Numbered from the stretch's first letter, positions 33,600-42,394 are shown. The stretch is 64,000 nucleotides of DNA from a bacterium (GCA_021810905.1 JAJZQH010000004.1:62001-126000), one strand, 5' to 3'. The notes: a model not told the origin generated them from the sequence alone. A program made the numbers and translations.

Positions 33600-34733
33600 A
33601 TGCCCTCACCCAAAATATTCAAATACGACGTTCTCATTGATGCTGGAGACCTCTGCGACCGGAAATCGGAACTAGAAGAGCTTCTCAAACGAGCGAAAAC
33701 GAAAAAACACACAATCCTCTTTGCCCCACGGCGGTACGGCAAGACGTCGCTCATCAAGAATGTTGTCGGGGAGACCTTCTCCCATCTGAGCAGACAGCAT
33801 CTCGTGCTCTTTTTTGACCTGATGGATGTCCAAAGCCTTGAATCCATTGCCAAACGATTTCATCATGGAATTTCCTTGGCCCTCGCTCACCGATTTTCCG
33901 TCAAAAAGCTTCTGAGTGACGTGAGCGCTTATCTGAAAGGTTTTTCGCTCCAGGTCGATGTTGATCCGGCGACAAATCAACCATCGATTTCGCTGGCAGC
34001 AAAGGTGCGAGAGCCGAAGATCGAGATCTCAAACCTGATCGATGTTATAAAGAGGCTCGCTCATCAATACCCCACGATGCTTATTTTGGACGAATTTCAC
34101 GACATTACTTTTGTCCCCGAAGCGGAGGCCCTCTTTCGCGGTCTGCTTCAAGAATTAGGAGAAACAGCGGTCTTCATCCTGGGATCAAAACGGCACCTGA
34201 TGACGCTGATGTTCCAGGATGCTCATTCTCCTCTCTTTCACTACGGCGATGAAATGCACCTTGGCCGAATCCCCATCAAAGACTGGATGGCCTATTTTCA
34301 AGAACGACTGGCCCCTAGGAAGATCAAAATTGACGAAGGGGCTCTAAACTCGATTCTGACGACCCTTTGTGATGTCCCAAACGCCATCTGCGAGTTCGGC
34401 GCTTGGTTGGTCGACAATCTGGAATCTGAAACAACCTTGACGGTCGGTCTCCTTAGACTGCAAATGGACCGTTTAGTGGAGAACAAACAGAGTTATGCTT
34501 ATTTACTTCAAGGATACACCGAAAAGGAATGTGGAGTAATGAGCGCCCTCGCAAAGCAGCAATTCATTCTTGAACCGCAATCCGAAGCCATCCTGAAAAC
34601 CATCCACGCCTCAAAATCGAGTGTTGCCAAGATCATCAAAAAACTCATGAACCGTGGCCTTGTCGAGTATGAGACCGACAAAGGCTATCGCCTTTCAGAT
34701 CCGCTTTTAGGACACTATCTGGCAACGCGGTGA
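33600..34733 (+). CDS. AAA+/STAND-type ATPase of the archaeal ATPase family with C-terminal wHTH
   Basis: 377 residues. The P-loop APRRYGKTSLIKNVVGE lies near residue 42; Walker B is TMLILDEFHD near 155; a sensor-like serine follows in VFILGSKRHL. A C-terminal winged-helix part (about 305-377: KQQFILEPQSEAILKTIHAS, SSVAKIIKKLMNRGLVEYE) would bind DNA or mediate assembly. This layout matches Pfam ATPase_2-type proteins, common as accessory genes in bacteria and archaea but of unproven role. No ribosome binding site is evident; a palindrome array lies just upstream. Codon use looks more AT-rich than the housekeeping genes. Confidence 0.8.
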   Translation: MPSPKIFKYDVLIDAGDLCDRKSELEELLKRAKTKKHTILFAPRRYGKTSLIKNVVGETFSHLSRQHLVLFFDLMDVQSLESIAKRFHHGISLALAHRFSVKKLLSDVSAYLKGFSLQVDVDPATNQPSISLAAKVREPKIEISNLIDVIKRLAHQYPTMLILDEFHDITFVPEAEALFRGLLQELGETAVFILGSKRHLMTLMFQDAHSPLFHYGDEMHLGRIPIKDWMAYFQERLAPRKIKIDEGALNSILTTLCDVPNAICEFGAWLVDNLESETTLTVGLLRLQMDRLVENKQSYAYLLQGYTEKECGVMSALAKQQFILEPQSEAILKTIHASKSSVAKIIKKLMNRGLVEYETDKGYRLSDPLLGHYLATR

Positions 34734-34740
34734 GCAATAA

Positions 34741-34929
34741 AGGCAGGAAGAGGGCTCTGACGAGAACACAAATTTATTTGAATACTACGTCGGGGAATCG
34801 TATCCAACGCACAGCGTTCTTTGGAATAGATTCGCCATAAACAAAAAAACTGCTCGGGTCTTTGTTTTTGATCTTGAATCCAGCAACTATATCCCAATTG
34901 AGAAATGGAGAGAAAAACAGTACAAATAA
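34741..34929 (+). pseudogene. Gene fragment (C-terminal remnant)
   Basis: An open frame without a start codon after a stop at 34738. It reads EYYVGESYPTHSVLWNRFAI, then NKKTARVFVFDLESSNYIPI and EKWREKQYK before TAA 34927. It looks like the protein-like C-terminus of a lost gene; I cannot name the family. It lies between the ATPase and a truncated LOG gene. Confidence 0.4.
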
Positions 34930-34968
34930 ATGAACATCTCTAGAACTCATTTTGGACAACAACAGCCT

Positions 34969-35184
34969 ATGACCAAAACCATCTGCGTCTTCTGTCCTTC
35001 CAGCAGCAAGGTCTCGCCGGTTTTCTTCGAGGCGGCGAGGGAGCTCGGCAGTATCATCGCCTCAAAGGGATACTCGCTGATCTACGGGGGAACCAGGGTC
35101 GGGCTCATGGAGGCGCTGGCCGACGCGGCGCTCGCGCATGACGGACGGGTGATCGGTGTGATTCCGCAGGCGAAGTGGTTGTAA
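34969..35184 (+). pseudogene. Truncated LOG-family (lonely guy) lysine-decarboxylase-fold gene
   Basis: 71 residues: MTKTICVFCPSSSKVSPVFF, ELGSIIASKGYSLIYGGTRV and GLMEALADAALAHDGRVIGV are typical of the N-terminal third of LOG/YvdD nucleotide-monophosphate nucleosidases. The sequence then ends IPQAKWL-stop. The catalytic PGGxGTxxE motif and the rest (normally 180-200 residues) are absent, so it should be inactive. The downstream gene follows within 30 bp, consistent with a deletion junction near 35170. Confidence 0.75.
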
Positions 35185-35214
35185 TGGCCGCTCATCTTGA
35201 TAAGAGAGGAAATC

Positions 35215-35553
35215 ATGACTATCGATGAATTCAATAAGCGAAGGGGCGAATTGAATAATCTGATGTCCGAGCATGATGACTTCTTTCAACAGTTCGGCGC
35301 GCTCGACGATAAGGCGTATTCCGAAGGCGCGATTCCAAAGAAATACAAAGAACTTATGGGGCTGTCTATTTCAGTGATCGGCAGATGTGAAGAATGCATC
35401 CTCTATCATCTGCAGGGCTGCATGAAGGAGAAGACGAGCGCGCGGGAGATGATAGAGGCGATCAAGATTGCTGTAATTGGCGGAGGTTCGATCACTTATC
35501 CGTCGGCAAGATACGCCTTCAAGATAATGAAGGAATTGAAAGCTCTGGATTGA
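35215..35553 (+). CDS. Carboxymuconolactone decarboxylase/AhpD-like protein
   Basis: 112 residues from ATG 35215 (AGAGGAAATC upstream). The AhpD-fold redox motif CEECILYH (CxxCxxxH) is present near residue 61, preceded by KELMGLSISVIGR and followed by IEAIKIAVIGGGSITYPSAR. Likely a small thiol peroxidase or disulfide reductase. Complete length for the single-domain family. Confidence 0.9.
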   Translation: MTIDEFNKRRGELNNLMSEHDDFFQQFGALDDKAYSEGAIPKKYKELMGLSISVIGRCEECILYHLQGCMKEKTSAREMIEAIKIAVIGGGSITYPSARYAFKIMKELKALD

Positions 35554-35605
35554 TAAACGGCAGCCCGTAGCAAAAATGGCCGATTTCACTAGGAGAACGG
35601 CCGTT

Positions 35606-36520
35606 CTACACGCTCAATTGTTTTGCCAGACATTCGATATGTCTGTTATCTGTTCCGCAACAGCCACCAAGTATCTTGATTCCGAAGTCATCGTGCAATT
35701 TCTTCATTCCTTGTGCAAATATCTCAGGTTCTTCCGTAGCAAGTTCTGCCATATCGTCCAGCTCCTCAGGGCTCTTGGCCGAGGTGTTGGCCTGTATTCC
35801 CATCAACCTTTCGAGAGGTATATTTAAAGCACTGCGGAGAACCGAGTGATGGACGCAATTCGTCATGTAGCATAACGGCTTAATTGAAACCGCCGCATCT
35901 ATAAATGAAATCGCGTCCGAGAGCGGTGTTCCGTCCAGCAAAGTGCCTGCAGGACGAATTACGAAGCTGATTATGTAGTCCAGGCCGGTATCTGCCATTG
36001 CCATAGCGATCCCGGTTGCTTCGGAGAGGGCGGGAAGAGTTGAGGCGAAGAGAAAATCAACGCCAGAGTCTGCCAGCGCAGTGAGCTGATACCTGTGAAA
36101 ACGGTGCGCCTCCCCTTGACTTAATGCCTCCTGAGGCTTGTAGCAATCACCCTTGGAGCTGATCAGGCCGCCGATGAATATATTATTCATGTAGTCGGCA
36201 TAGCCGCTGCGCAGTCCCGCCAGAAAAATAAAATTGTCACCGTTGACATTCTGCCCGATCAGGCCTGCTGATCTTACGCGTTCTTCGTTTGCCCGCCACG
36301 TCGGAGTGAAGATCATCATGGGAATATTATACGCGTTGCCGATATTAAGGTATTGGCGGTAGATGCCGCGTATAACGGATCTATATTTCGGATCGTAAAT
36401 GAACCCAGCGTTACTGATGTGGGCATCCAGCGGAACGGAAAATTCTCTCCGAAGTCGTTCGACAACTGCGCCTTCTGTAAGGATAATTCGTTCTGTAGCG
36501 ATCAATTCTTTGAGACTCAT
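35606..36520 (-). CDS. Homocysteine S-methyltransferase family protein
   Basis: TIM-barrel zinc methyltransferase, 304 residues from ATG 36520 (TTG 36532 is an alternative). The zinc ligands fit MTNCVHHSVL and the GGCCGTDNRHIECLA motif near the C-terminus. Other family features: ILTEGAVVERLRREF, NAGFIYDPKYRSV, DFLFASTLPALSEATGIAMA, SFVIRPAGTLLDGTPLSDAI. It probably methylates homocysteine or a related thiol from a small methyl donor. No ribosome binding site is evident. The next gene upstream ends 8 bp before this ATG, so translation is probably coupled. Confidence 0.85.
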   Translation of the reverse strand: MSLKELIATERIILTEGAVVERLRREFSVPLDAHISNAGFIYDPKYRSVIRGIYRQYLNIGNAYNIPMMIFTPTWRANEERVRSAGLIGQNVNGDNFIFLAGLRSGYADYMNNIFIGGLISSKGDCYKPQEALSQGEAHRFHRYQLTALADSGVDFLFASTLPALSEATGIAMAMADTGLDYIISFVIRPAGTLLDGTPLSDAISFIDAAVSIKPLCYMTNCVHHSVLRSALNIPLERLMGIQANTSAKSPEELDDMAELATEEPEIFAQGMKKLHDDFGIKILGGCCGTDNRHIECLAKQLSV

Positions 36521-36528
36521 ATGTGGAC

Positions 36529-36918
36529 TCAATGGTACGATTCCACAGTGGCGATGCGGCCTTCGTGATCGTCTAGGCGTATTGCTATCCGGTCGATCCG
36601 GGCCGTGAGCCGTTCTTCCATTGCATCGAGTTTGGCGTCGAATTGTCGGGTCAGCCGCTCCTCAGAGGCCAGCAGCTTCTTGTCGAATTCAATGGCCATC
36701 ATGTCGACTTTGTAATCGAGGGCATCGATCTTCCGGTTGAGTTGGCTTACAGATGCCGTCATGAATTCGATCACAAAGTCCATCTTGGATTTCAGCTCTT
36801 CTAAGAGCACTGCATTGTAATGCATGATCGTGTCCTTTTCGTCCAGCTCCTCTGTCGGCGTGTCGATACGGCCCTTGCCTTTTTCTCTGTCGCTTCCCGG
36901 TCGATTTTTCGATTTCAT
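36529..36918 (-). CDS. Coiled-coil hypothetical protein
   Basis: 129 residues; ATG 36918 follows GGAGGAGG. After a charged N-terminus (MKSKNRPGSDREKGKGRID) it is almost entirely helical with heptads: LEELKSKMDFVIEFMTASVS, LNRKIDALDYKVDMMAIEFD, RLTRQFDAKLDAMEERLTAR. Such proteins resemble short tail-fibre-like or scaffold coiled coils; no family assigned. A sigma-54-type promoter lies about 75 bp upstream, and the methyltransferase gene follows in the same transcription unit. Confidence 0.75.
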   Translation of the reverse strand: MKSKNRPGSDREKGKGRIDTPTEELDEKDTIMHYNAVLLEELKSKMDFVIEFMTASVSQLNRKIDALDYKVDMMAIEFDKKLLASEERLTRQFDAKLDAMEERLTARIDRIAIRLDDHEGRIATVESYH

Positions 36919-37342
36919 GAAGCCTCCTCCGTCTATGCGGGCTCACCTGCGCTGTCAACGCGAATGTCCCTGAATGTCCTTGAATTTATAAAGCAAGTTC
37001 CGTGCCGTAGGAGGCATGGGCGGTTGAGATGAAATTATTATGATAAATCGCAGCGTTGGAATTGTGTTCCGATGCGCGGACAGCTGCGCGCTGCTGCGTT
37101 TTCATGCAGCGCCGCCGAAATCAATGCGGCTGCATTCTTGGGTTCAGCAGTTCGCTGGAGTTGTTTAAGGGCAGTATTTTGCCGGGTAACTTTGTCTGCC
37201 CTGGATAACTGCGCTAAACCCCACGGCTTCACTTGAATGCCATTCAATTCGCCGCCAAGAATTCGCGCAACTTTCTTGGAAATGGACCGAAAATGATGCC
37301 GATTGCTATGAAGTATCCGAGATGTATCTGCGTGGAGGGATC
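36919..37342. other. Intergenic region with divergent control signals
   Basis: 424 bp between divergent genes. Direct repeats GAATGTCC at about 36962-36978, a sigma-54-type promoter on the minus strand, the palindrome CAGCTGCGCGCTGCTG near 37081-37096, and TTGGAA-N4-TTCCGA near 37055-37071. CGCAACTTTC near 37269 on the plus strand resembles the box upstream of orphans A and B. A 69-codon minus frame at 37038-37247 lacks a ribosome binding site. Confidence 0.5.
36991..37007 (-). promoter_or_regulatory. Sigma-54-type promoter of the coiled-coil gene
   Basis: On the minus strand CGGCACG-GAAC-TTGCTT has exact GG-N10-GC spacing and the CACG and TTGCTT boxes. Predicted initiation about 63 nt before ATG 36918. 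Confidence 0.6.
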
Positions 37343-38608
37343 ATGAGTTGGCTTTCTGATGCCTGGAGTGGGGTTTCCACCTGGAAAGGATGGGATTATC
37401 TTCAACACGTGCTTCCCGAAGAACAGAAGGCGCCCTCCGTTCTCGTTATTTGGAATGCAGGTTGCAACTCCGGGGTGATCGGCGCACCGGCATCGTTTGG
37501 TTCGGCCGATATTCTGCAAGAGGTGGTGGAGGAAAATCAGGAAATGTTGGAGGCAGAGCGCGCTTGCGCCAATCTTGATTCCTATGGATCATCCTATACC
37601 AGAACCTGTCAGTATCTTGCCTCGCAGTGCACGGAGGCGCGCGACAGAGGAGTGCCGCTAGAGATAGATCTGCCAGGCGGCACGAAATTCTCTGCGAGTT
37701 CGTATGAAAACTGTCTGGAGGAGAGCCGGAAGAGCCCTGTTGAAGATGGCCCCTTGCGCGCGATGAGTATCCCGAAGAGATATCGGCCATGGTCTCACGC
37801 ATTATATCGAGAGCGATGTCTCGAAGAACGCGATTTTTTGAAGCCTGCCGACGGTTATGAAGAGACGGCAAAGAAATTGCTAGCGGCGCGAGGTCTGTTG
37901 AAGGGTGAAGAGACCGCTTCCGATGCAGTCTCCGGCCGAGTGCTGGATGCATTTGCATCGGCAGATGGTGACGATGAGCTCCTGATAATATATGGAGATG
38001 TCCATTTGGGTGGAGAGATATTGAGGCAGAACACTGCAGCGGTGATGAAATTGCAGGAACGAGGTCTGAGAATCATGGGTACAGAAGGCGCATCTCCCCT
38101 TGATACAGTCAGCGTCGTCATGGATGATTTGCCGAGAGAAACGTGTGATATTTTGGCGCAAACTTCTCTTACTCACTACCTGATTTCTCTTTCATGCTGG
38201 ATGAGCGGCAGGGAGGGGAGGGTTCTGGGCACGGAAGATATGAGTCTTCACGGCGAGCAGGTGAGATTGCTCAATCTGGTTGAGGATAAATCCAATAAGG
38301 ATGGATGTGAAAAAGTAAGAGCTATCGTTGATACTCAAGATTTGTCTATCCAGCGTTCCATCGCGATGATCCGGAATCTGAGGTCTTCCATGAAGGAGCA
38401 GAAAGTTGCCACTGGGGTGCAGATAGTCGGTTATGCTCATTTGCGCGATATGCAGATTTATCTGCGGCAGCAGAGGGTGAGCTATGTGATGGTTGGAGTC
38501 CCCGCGGTTGAAAACGCAAACAACGTGGTCGTGGAGGCGGAGAAACGGAATAATCGTAAAATCTGCCGCGACAATATAGATATGATCAGCCGAAATTGTT
38601 TTGACTGA
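37343..38608 (+). CDS. Hypothetical protein, possible divergent TIKI/TraB/EreA-type hydrolase
   Basis: 421 residues from ATG 37343 (GTGGAGGG site). No signal peptide. The first ~190 residues are unrecognised. The C-terminal part has two GX2H motifs about 170 residues apart, GDVH in LLIIYGDVHLGGEILRQN and GYAH in VQIVGYAHLRDMQIYL, with intervening Glu-containing GTEGASPLDT and GTEDMSLHGEQVRLL. Paired GX2H motifs plus a conserved Glu are typical of the EreA/ChaN/TraB/TIKI superfamily of metal-dependent enzymes. The assignment is tentative and rests on these motifs only. Moderately AT-rich codon use. Confidence 0.7.
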   Translation: MSWLSDAWSGVSTWKGWDYLQHVLPEEQKAPSVLVIWNAGCNSGVIGAPASFGSADILQEVVEENQEMLEAERACANLDSYGSSYTRTCQYLASQCTEARDRGVPLEIDLPGGTKFSASSYENCLEESRKSPVEDGPLRAMSIPKRYRPWSHALYRERCLEERDFLKPADGYEETAKKLLAARGLLKGEETASDAVSGRVLDAFASADGDDELLIIYGDVHLGGEILRQNTAAVMKLQERGLRIMGTEGASPLDTVSVVMDDLPRETCDILAQTSLTHYLISLSCWMSGREGRVLGTEDMSLHGEQVRLLNLVEDKSNKDGCEKVRAIVDTQDLSIQRSIAMIRNLRSSMKEQKVATGVQIVGYAHLRDMQIYLRQQRVSYVMVGVPAVENANNVVVEAEKRNNRKICRDNIDMISRNCFD

Positions 38609-38631
38609 GAATACCCCTCAATATCGATTTA

Positions 38632-39117
38632 TCACGGTCTATCCCTATACAGCTTCTGATACGTAGGGCTCTTCGCGGCTGCAATGGATTCGTGTGTGTC
38701 GTCAACGCTCGGCGGCTGCGGGGCCTTTGGCGCCTTGGCTATGTCGCTCGTTCGCGGCCCTCTCTTCAGCGCGTGGCGCGCGAGTCTCAGGAAATACGGC
38801 AGCAGCTTGTACGTGAAGAACGTGCCGATGGCGGCGACGAGAGCCGTCTGCGGGTCGCCCTCTATGCTCTTCACGATCCCGTCGATCGCATTGTCGATCC
38901 CCGTGCGCATGTTCGCCATCACCTGGCTGAACGGAGTGTTGTGATAGACCGCGAGTCCGAAGTCGCGCAGCACGAACGCGATTGTGCGGGAGCCGCCGAT
39001 GAGCCGCTCGTGCGCAGAGCCCTGCTGACCGAGTGTCAAGAGTGTGGCGATGAGCGCCAGTTCGTTCACGAGTTTCTCGACTACAAAAATCAGCATGCGG
39101 ATGATGAAGCGGATCAT
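38632..39117 (-). CDS. Hypothetical membrane-associated protein
   Basis: 161 residues; ATG 39117 with GGGAGG. An N-terminal hydrophobic helix (MIRFIIRMLIFVVEKLVNEL, continuing ALIATLLTLG) and a second (ALVAAIGTFFTYKLLPYFL, about 95-113) suggest two membrane segments. The C-terminus is polar (RGPRTSDIAKAPKAPQPPSV). Unrecognised. It follows the RND operon on the same strand, separated by a palindromic repeat that may terminate the operon's transcript. Confidence 0.65.
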   Translation of the reverse strand: MIRFIIRMLIFVVEKLVNELALIATLLTLGQQGSAHERLIGGSRTIAFVLRDFGLAVYHNTPFSQVMANMRTGIDNAIDGIVKSIEGDPQTALVAAIGTFFTYKLLPYFLRLARHALKRGPRTSDIAKAPKAPQPPSVDDTHESIAAAKSPTYQKLYRDRP

Positions 39118-39128
39118 ATTAGCCTCCC

Positions 39129-39213
39129 TCAAAACCCTCCCCCTTTGTAAGGGGGAGTTGGAGGGGTAGATCAAGGATCTACCTCCCCCGCCCCTCCTTA
39201 CAAAGGAGGGGGG
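39129..39213. repeat. Dispersed TAGATC-type palindrome (copy 3)
   Basis: CCCTCCCCC-TTTGTAA-GGGGGAG, GGGGTAGATC-aag-GATCTACC, CCCC, then CCCCTCC-TTACAAA-GGAGGGG. Nearly perfect over 85 bp, starting directly at the stop codon of the RND gene, where it could act as a 3' mRNA stabiliser or terminator. Confidence 0.9.
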
Positions 39214-42200
39214 TTATTTTTGATGTCTCAATCGCTTGATCAAAGTTGTCGCCAAAATCTTTGCCTTCACGAAGTCTTCCCGATGCAGCCCCCGCTCGCG
39301 CAAGGTTTCGATCAGCACGTAGAGCACGGGCACGAGCACGAGGCTTAAGAACGTGGACGCGATCATGCCTCCGAAGACCGCGGTGCCAAGCGAGTGGCGG
39401 CTGGCCGAGCCCGCGCCCGTCGCGATCACCAGCGGCACGACGCCCAGGATAAATGCCAGCGCGGTCATGAGGATCGGCCTGAGTCGGATGTGCACCGCTT
39501 TGAGGGCCGCGTCCACGATGCCCATGCCCTGTTCATGTTTTTCCTTTGCGAACTCCACGATCAGGATCGCGTTCTTGCTCGCGAGGCCGATGAGCATCAC
39601 GAGCCCGATCTGGCAATAGACGTCATTGACCAGACCGCGGGACCACTGTGCGACCAGTGCCCCAAGTATCGCGAGCGGCACGGCCAGCATGATCATGAGC
39701 GGCATGCTGTAGCTCTCGTACTGCGCGGCGAGGAAGAGGAAGACGAAGATTATTGCAAGCGCGAAGATGTAAGGCGCAAGCCCTCCGGACACTATCTCCT
39801 GCAACGCAGTTCCGGTCCATTCAAAGCCGTAGCCCTCCGGCAGGATCTTCGCTGCAATCTTCTCCATCGTATTGATCGCCTGTCCGGAACTGTAGCCGGG
39901 CGCGTTGTTGCCGTCGATCTCGACTGAGCGGTAGACGTTATAGTGCGTGATCGTCTGCGGCCCGCGGATCGTGTCGATGGTGATGAGTGCAGACAGCGGC
40001 ACCAGATCACCCTCGGAGCTGCGCACGTACAGCCGCGAAATATCGGTGCGATCGGAGCGGAACTGATCCTGCGCCTGCACGAATACGCGGTAGACGCGGC
40101 CGAATTTGTTGAAGTCGTTGACGTAGAACGAGCCGAGGTATGCCTGCAGCACGTTGAATATCTGCGATACCGGGATGCCCAGTTGTTTTGCCTTGTCGCG
40201 ATCCAGGTTCACGTAGAGCTGCGGGTAATTCGTCTTGAACTGCGTGGACATGCCCGCCAGCGATGGGTCCTGCATCGCCTGCTGCATGATGCTGCGGGTC
40301 ACTGCCGCTAGCGGGTCTATGCCTTTGTCCTGCTGATCCTGCAGCATGAACTGGAACCCGCCGGTCGTGGATAGACCGCGTATGGGCGGCGGATTGAACG
40401 CGAAGATGAGGGCGTCGCTTATGTGACGCACCTGCGCCTGGATGCTGCCCATGATCGCCTTGATGTCGGTCTCGGGCGTCTCTCGTTCGCGCCATGGCTT
40501 GAGTATGATGATGAGCGTGGCGGCGCTGGAATCCACGTTCGCCGTTATCAGGTTGAACGCGCCGATGGTGATGATGTCCTGAACTCCCGGCGTTGCTGCC
40601 GCGATCTCCTCAATCTCCTGCGTGACCTGCATGGTCCGGTCGACGGCCGTGCCTTCTGGGCCCTGCATGATCATGAAGAAATAGCCCTGGTCCTCGTCCG
40701 GCAAGAAGCCCGTGGGCAGCATGCGGAAGAACAGGAGTGTGACGACGAGCAACGCCGCAAATCCGCCGATGATGATCTTCCAGCGCCGGATGAAGACGCC
40801 CACGCCGCGCACGTAGCTCTCGGTGGCCCAGGCAAAGAAGCGGTTGAAGAGCCTGAAGAACGCAGGCTCGCGCCCTTCCTGTCTGCGTTTTAGTATTACG
40901 GCGCACATGGCCGGCGAGAGGGTGAGCGCGTTGATCGCGGAGATGCCGACGGAAAAGGCGATGGTGAGCGCGAACTGCTTGTAGAGCTGGCCCGAGATGC
41001 CGGGCATGAAGGCCACGGGCACAAACACCGCAAAGAGCACGAGCGTGGTTGCGATGATCGGGCCCACCACCTCGCCCATGGCCTTTTCAGTCGCCTCACG
41101 CGCGGAGAGGTTTTCCTCCTCCATGATGCGCGAGGCGTTCTCCACGACCACGATCGCGTCGTCCACCACGAGACCTATGGCGAGCACCAGTCCGAAGAGG
41201 GTGAGCGTGTTGATCGAGAAGCCGAGCGCCATCATGAGCCCGAACGTGCCGATGAGCGAGACCGGGATCGTGATGGCCGGGATGATGGTCGTGCGCGCGC
41301 TCTGCAGGAAGAGGAAGATCACCAGGAACACGAGGATGATCGCCTCTCCCAGCGTTACGAGCACTTCCTTGATGGATTCGGTCACGAAGATCGTGGTGTC
41401 GTAGGGTATCTTATACTCCAGCCCCTTTGGAAAGCGCTTGGAGAGCCTCTCCATAGTGGCGCGCACTTCTTTCGCCAGCTGCACGGAATTGGCGCCGGGC
41501 AATTGGTAGATGCCGATGGTGATGGCGTTTTTCCCGTTGAGCGTCGTAAACCAGCCGTAATTCTCAGCGCCGAGCTCGACGCGCGCCACGTCACGGATCC
41601 GCACGACCGAGCTGTCCGACCCGGTGCGCACGATGATGTTCTCGAACTCCTCGACGCTCTGCAGCCTTCCTTTGGTCGATATGGTGTATTGAAACGCCTG
41701 TCCCGGTCCCATCGGCGGCTGACCGATCGCCCCGGCCGCAACCTGGATGTTCTGGTCCTGTATGGCGTTGATGACGTCCGCGGCGGTGAGATTCATGCCC
41801 GTGAGTTTGTCCGGGTCGAGCCAGAAGCGCATGGAATACTTGCGTTCGCCGAAGATCGTGACGTTGCCCATGCCCGGCAGGCGCTTGAGCACGTCCACCA
41901 GGTTGATAGCGGCGTAGTTGGAGAGGAAGAGGTCGTCGTAGGTCTCATCAGGCGAGAAGAGGTTGATCGCCTGGATGAAGTCGGTCGACTGCTTCTGCGT
42001 TGTGACGCCGATGCGCTTGACGTCGTCGGGCAGCTGCGGGAGCGCGATGGCCACGCGGTTCTGCACGTCCACCGCGGCGATGTTGAGGTCGTAGCCTATA
42101 TTGAAGGTGACGTTGATCGTGCAGGTGCCGTCGTTGTTGCTCGTGGAGGACATGTACATACCGCCCTCCACGCCGTTTATCTGCTCTTCCAGCGGGCGGG

Positions 42201-42387
42201 TGACCGTATCCTCAACCACTGCGGCGCTTGCGCCGGTGTAGGTGGCCGAGACCTGCACGACCGGCGGCGCGATCTCGGGGAACTGCGCCACGGGCAAAAG
42301 CCCTATACACACGCCGCCCGCGAGCACGATCACGAGCGCGATTACGGTCGAGAAGACCGGCCGTCGTATGAAGAAGTTTACGAACAT
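39214..42387 (-). CDS. RND efflux transporter, HAE1 (AcrB) family
   Basis: Inner-membrane proton-driven multidrug pump, 1057 residues, full length. Starts MFVNFFIRRPVFSTVIALVI. Seen: pseudo-repeat structure with 12 TM helices, proton-relay Asp pair in GLVVDDAIVVVENASRIMEE (TM4), the Lys of SKNAILIVEFAKE (TM10), and porter-domain motifs QNRVAIALPQLPDDVKRIG and GLGNVTIFG-like LPGMGNVTIFGE. Together with the adaptor and outer-membrane genes upstream it forms a complete tripartite pump. Confidence 0.97.
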   Translation of the reverse strand: MFVNFFIRRPVFSTVIALVIVLAGGVCIGLLPVAQFPEIAPPVVQVSATYTGASAAVVEDTVTRPLEEQINGVEGGMYMSSTSNNDGTCTINVTFNIGYDLNIAAVDVQNRVAIALPQLPDDVKRIGVTTQKQSTDFIQAINLFSPDETYDDLFLSNYAAINLVDVLKRLPGMGNVTIFGERKYSMRFWLDPDKLTGMNLTAADVINAIQDQNIQVAAGAIGQPPMGPGQAFQYTISTKGRLQSVEEFENIIVRTGSDSSVVRIRDVARVELGAENYGWFTTLNGKNAITIGIYQLPGANSVQLAKEVRATMERLSKRFPKGLEYKIPYDTTIFVTESIKEVLVTLGEAIILVFLVIFLFLQSARTTIIPAITIPVSLIGTFGLMMALGFSINTLTLFGLVLAIGLVVDDAIVVVENASRIMEEENLSAREATEKAMGEVVGPIIATTLVLFAVFVPVAFMPGISGQLYKQFALTIAFSVGISAINALTLSPAMCAVILKRRQEGREPAFFRLFNRFFAWATESYVRGVGVFIRRWKIIIGGFAALLVVTLLFFRMLPTGFLPDEDQGYFFMIMQGPEGTAVDRTMQVTQEIEEIAAATPGVQDIITIGAFNLITANVDSSAATLIIILKPWRERETPETDIKAIMGSIQAQVRHISDALIFAFNPPPIRGLSTTGGFQFMLQDQQDKGIDPLAAVTRSIMQQAMQDPSLAGMSTQFKTNYPQLYVNLDRDKAKQLGIPVSQIFNVLQAYLGSFYVNDFNKFGRVYRVFVQAQDQFRSDRTDISRLYVRSSEGDLVPLSALITIDTIRGPQTITHYNVYRSVEIDGNNAPGYSSGQAINTMEKIAAKILPEGYGFEWTGTALQEIVSGGLAPYIFALAIIFVFLFLAAQYESYSMPLMIMLAVPLAILGALVAQWSRGLVNDVYCQIGLVMLIGLASKNAILIVEFAKEKHEQGMGIVDAALKAVHIRLRPILMTALAFILGVVPLVIATGAGSASRHSLGTAVFGGMIASTFLSLVLVPVLYVLIETLRERGLHREDFVKAKILATTLIKRLRHQK

Positions 42388-42394
42388 GACGTCC

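Noticed and set aside
37038-37247. 69-codon minus-strand frame
   Set aside because: Plausible composition but no ribosome binding site and overlap with control signals; not strong enough to call.
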